A stretch of DNA of 6,209 nt from Acidobacteriaceae bacterium (GTDB taxonomy: Bacteria; Acidobacteriota; Terriglobia; Terriglobales; Acidobacteriaceae). This document shows positions 6,187 through 6,209 of the stretch, piece after piece. The notes beneath the pieces are model-generated. The model did not search any database and was not told the DNA's origin. It saw only the letters and a list, made by a program, of their open reading frames with translations. Where the stretch lies: the NCBI GenBank assembly GCA_003154055.1, contig PMCH01000285.1, positions 1,660 to 7,868 of the forward strand. The letters run 5' to 3'. Within the stretch, counting starts at the first letter, position 1. The number at the start of each line of letters is the position of its first letter. The position numbers and the translations under genes were made by a program.

Positions 6187-6209
6187 AGAGATCGATCTGG
6201 ACCACCATT
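6183..6209 (+). CDS. Start of a further operon gene, cut by the window edge
   Basis: Nine codons are visible (MKRSIWTTI). The ATG overlaps the TGA of the preceding gene as ATGA, exactly as at 4345, and GAGG (6174-6177) lies five bases upstream. A Lys-Arg pair followed by hydrophobic residues would fit the start of a signal peptide or membrane anchor, as in the three genes before it, but the fragment is too short to name. Confidence 0.6.

Overview
The window looks like a piece of a GC-rich bacterial chromosome, most likely Acidobacteriota. This is inferred from the mix of a CRTAC1-type FG-GAP/ASPIC protein, a YVTN-propeller cytochrome and the codon use. No marker gene confirms the taxon. All real genes but one lie on the + strand.

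Layout. (1) Positions 1-233, minus strand: 5' part of a VOC (glyoxalase-fold) protein running off the left edge. (2) Positions 234-481: a 248-bp divergent intergenic region with promoter-like elements facing both ways, a perfect TAATAG-N4-CTATTA inverted repeat and a second small hairpin. (3) Positions 482-1363: a type I-beta DAHP synthase, first enzyme of the shikimate pathway, lacking the N-terminal ferredoxin-like/ACT-like regulatory domain but keeping all four metal ligands. (4) Positions 1364-2719: an exported TolB-like propeller protein ending in one c-haem motif, resembling the N-terminal and middle domains of the hydrazine synthase alpha subunit. (5) Positions 2720-4348: an exported seven-repeat FG-GAP/VCBS propeller with a C-terminal ASPIC/UnbV domain. 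(6) Positions 4345-6186: an exported YVTN propeller fused to a di-haem cytochrome c peroxidase/MauG-like domain. (7) From 6183: the first nine codons of another gene.

The + strand genes are extremely tight. Two junctions have 0 bp between stop and start, and two are 4-bp ATGA overlaps. Each start from 1364 onward has a purine-rich Shine-Dalgarno sequence. They should form one translationally coupled operon.

The main point of interest is that genes 4 and 6 together carry the domain set of hydrazine synthase: alpha = propeller plus c-haem middle domain, beta = seven-bladed propeller, gamma = di-haem MauG-like. Here beta-like and gamma-like parts form one polypeptide. Key differences (no second alpha haem domain, Glu where the alphaI-haem Tyr ligand is expected, no Met after the last haem motif, an inserted ASPIC protein) argue against hydrazine synthesis itself. 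They point to an uncharacterised periplasmic multi-haem redox complex. The electron donor, acceptor and substrate cannot be read from the window.
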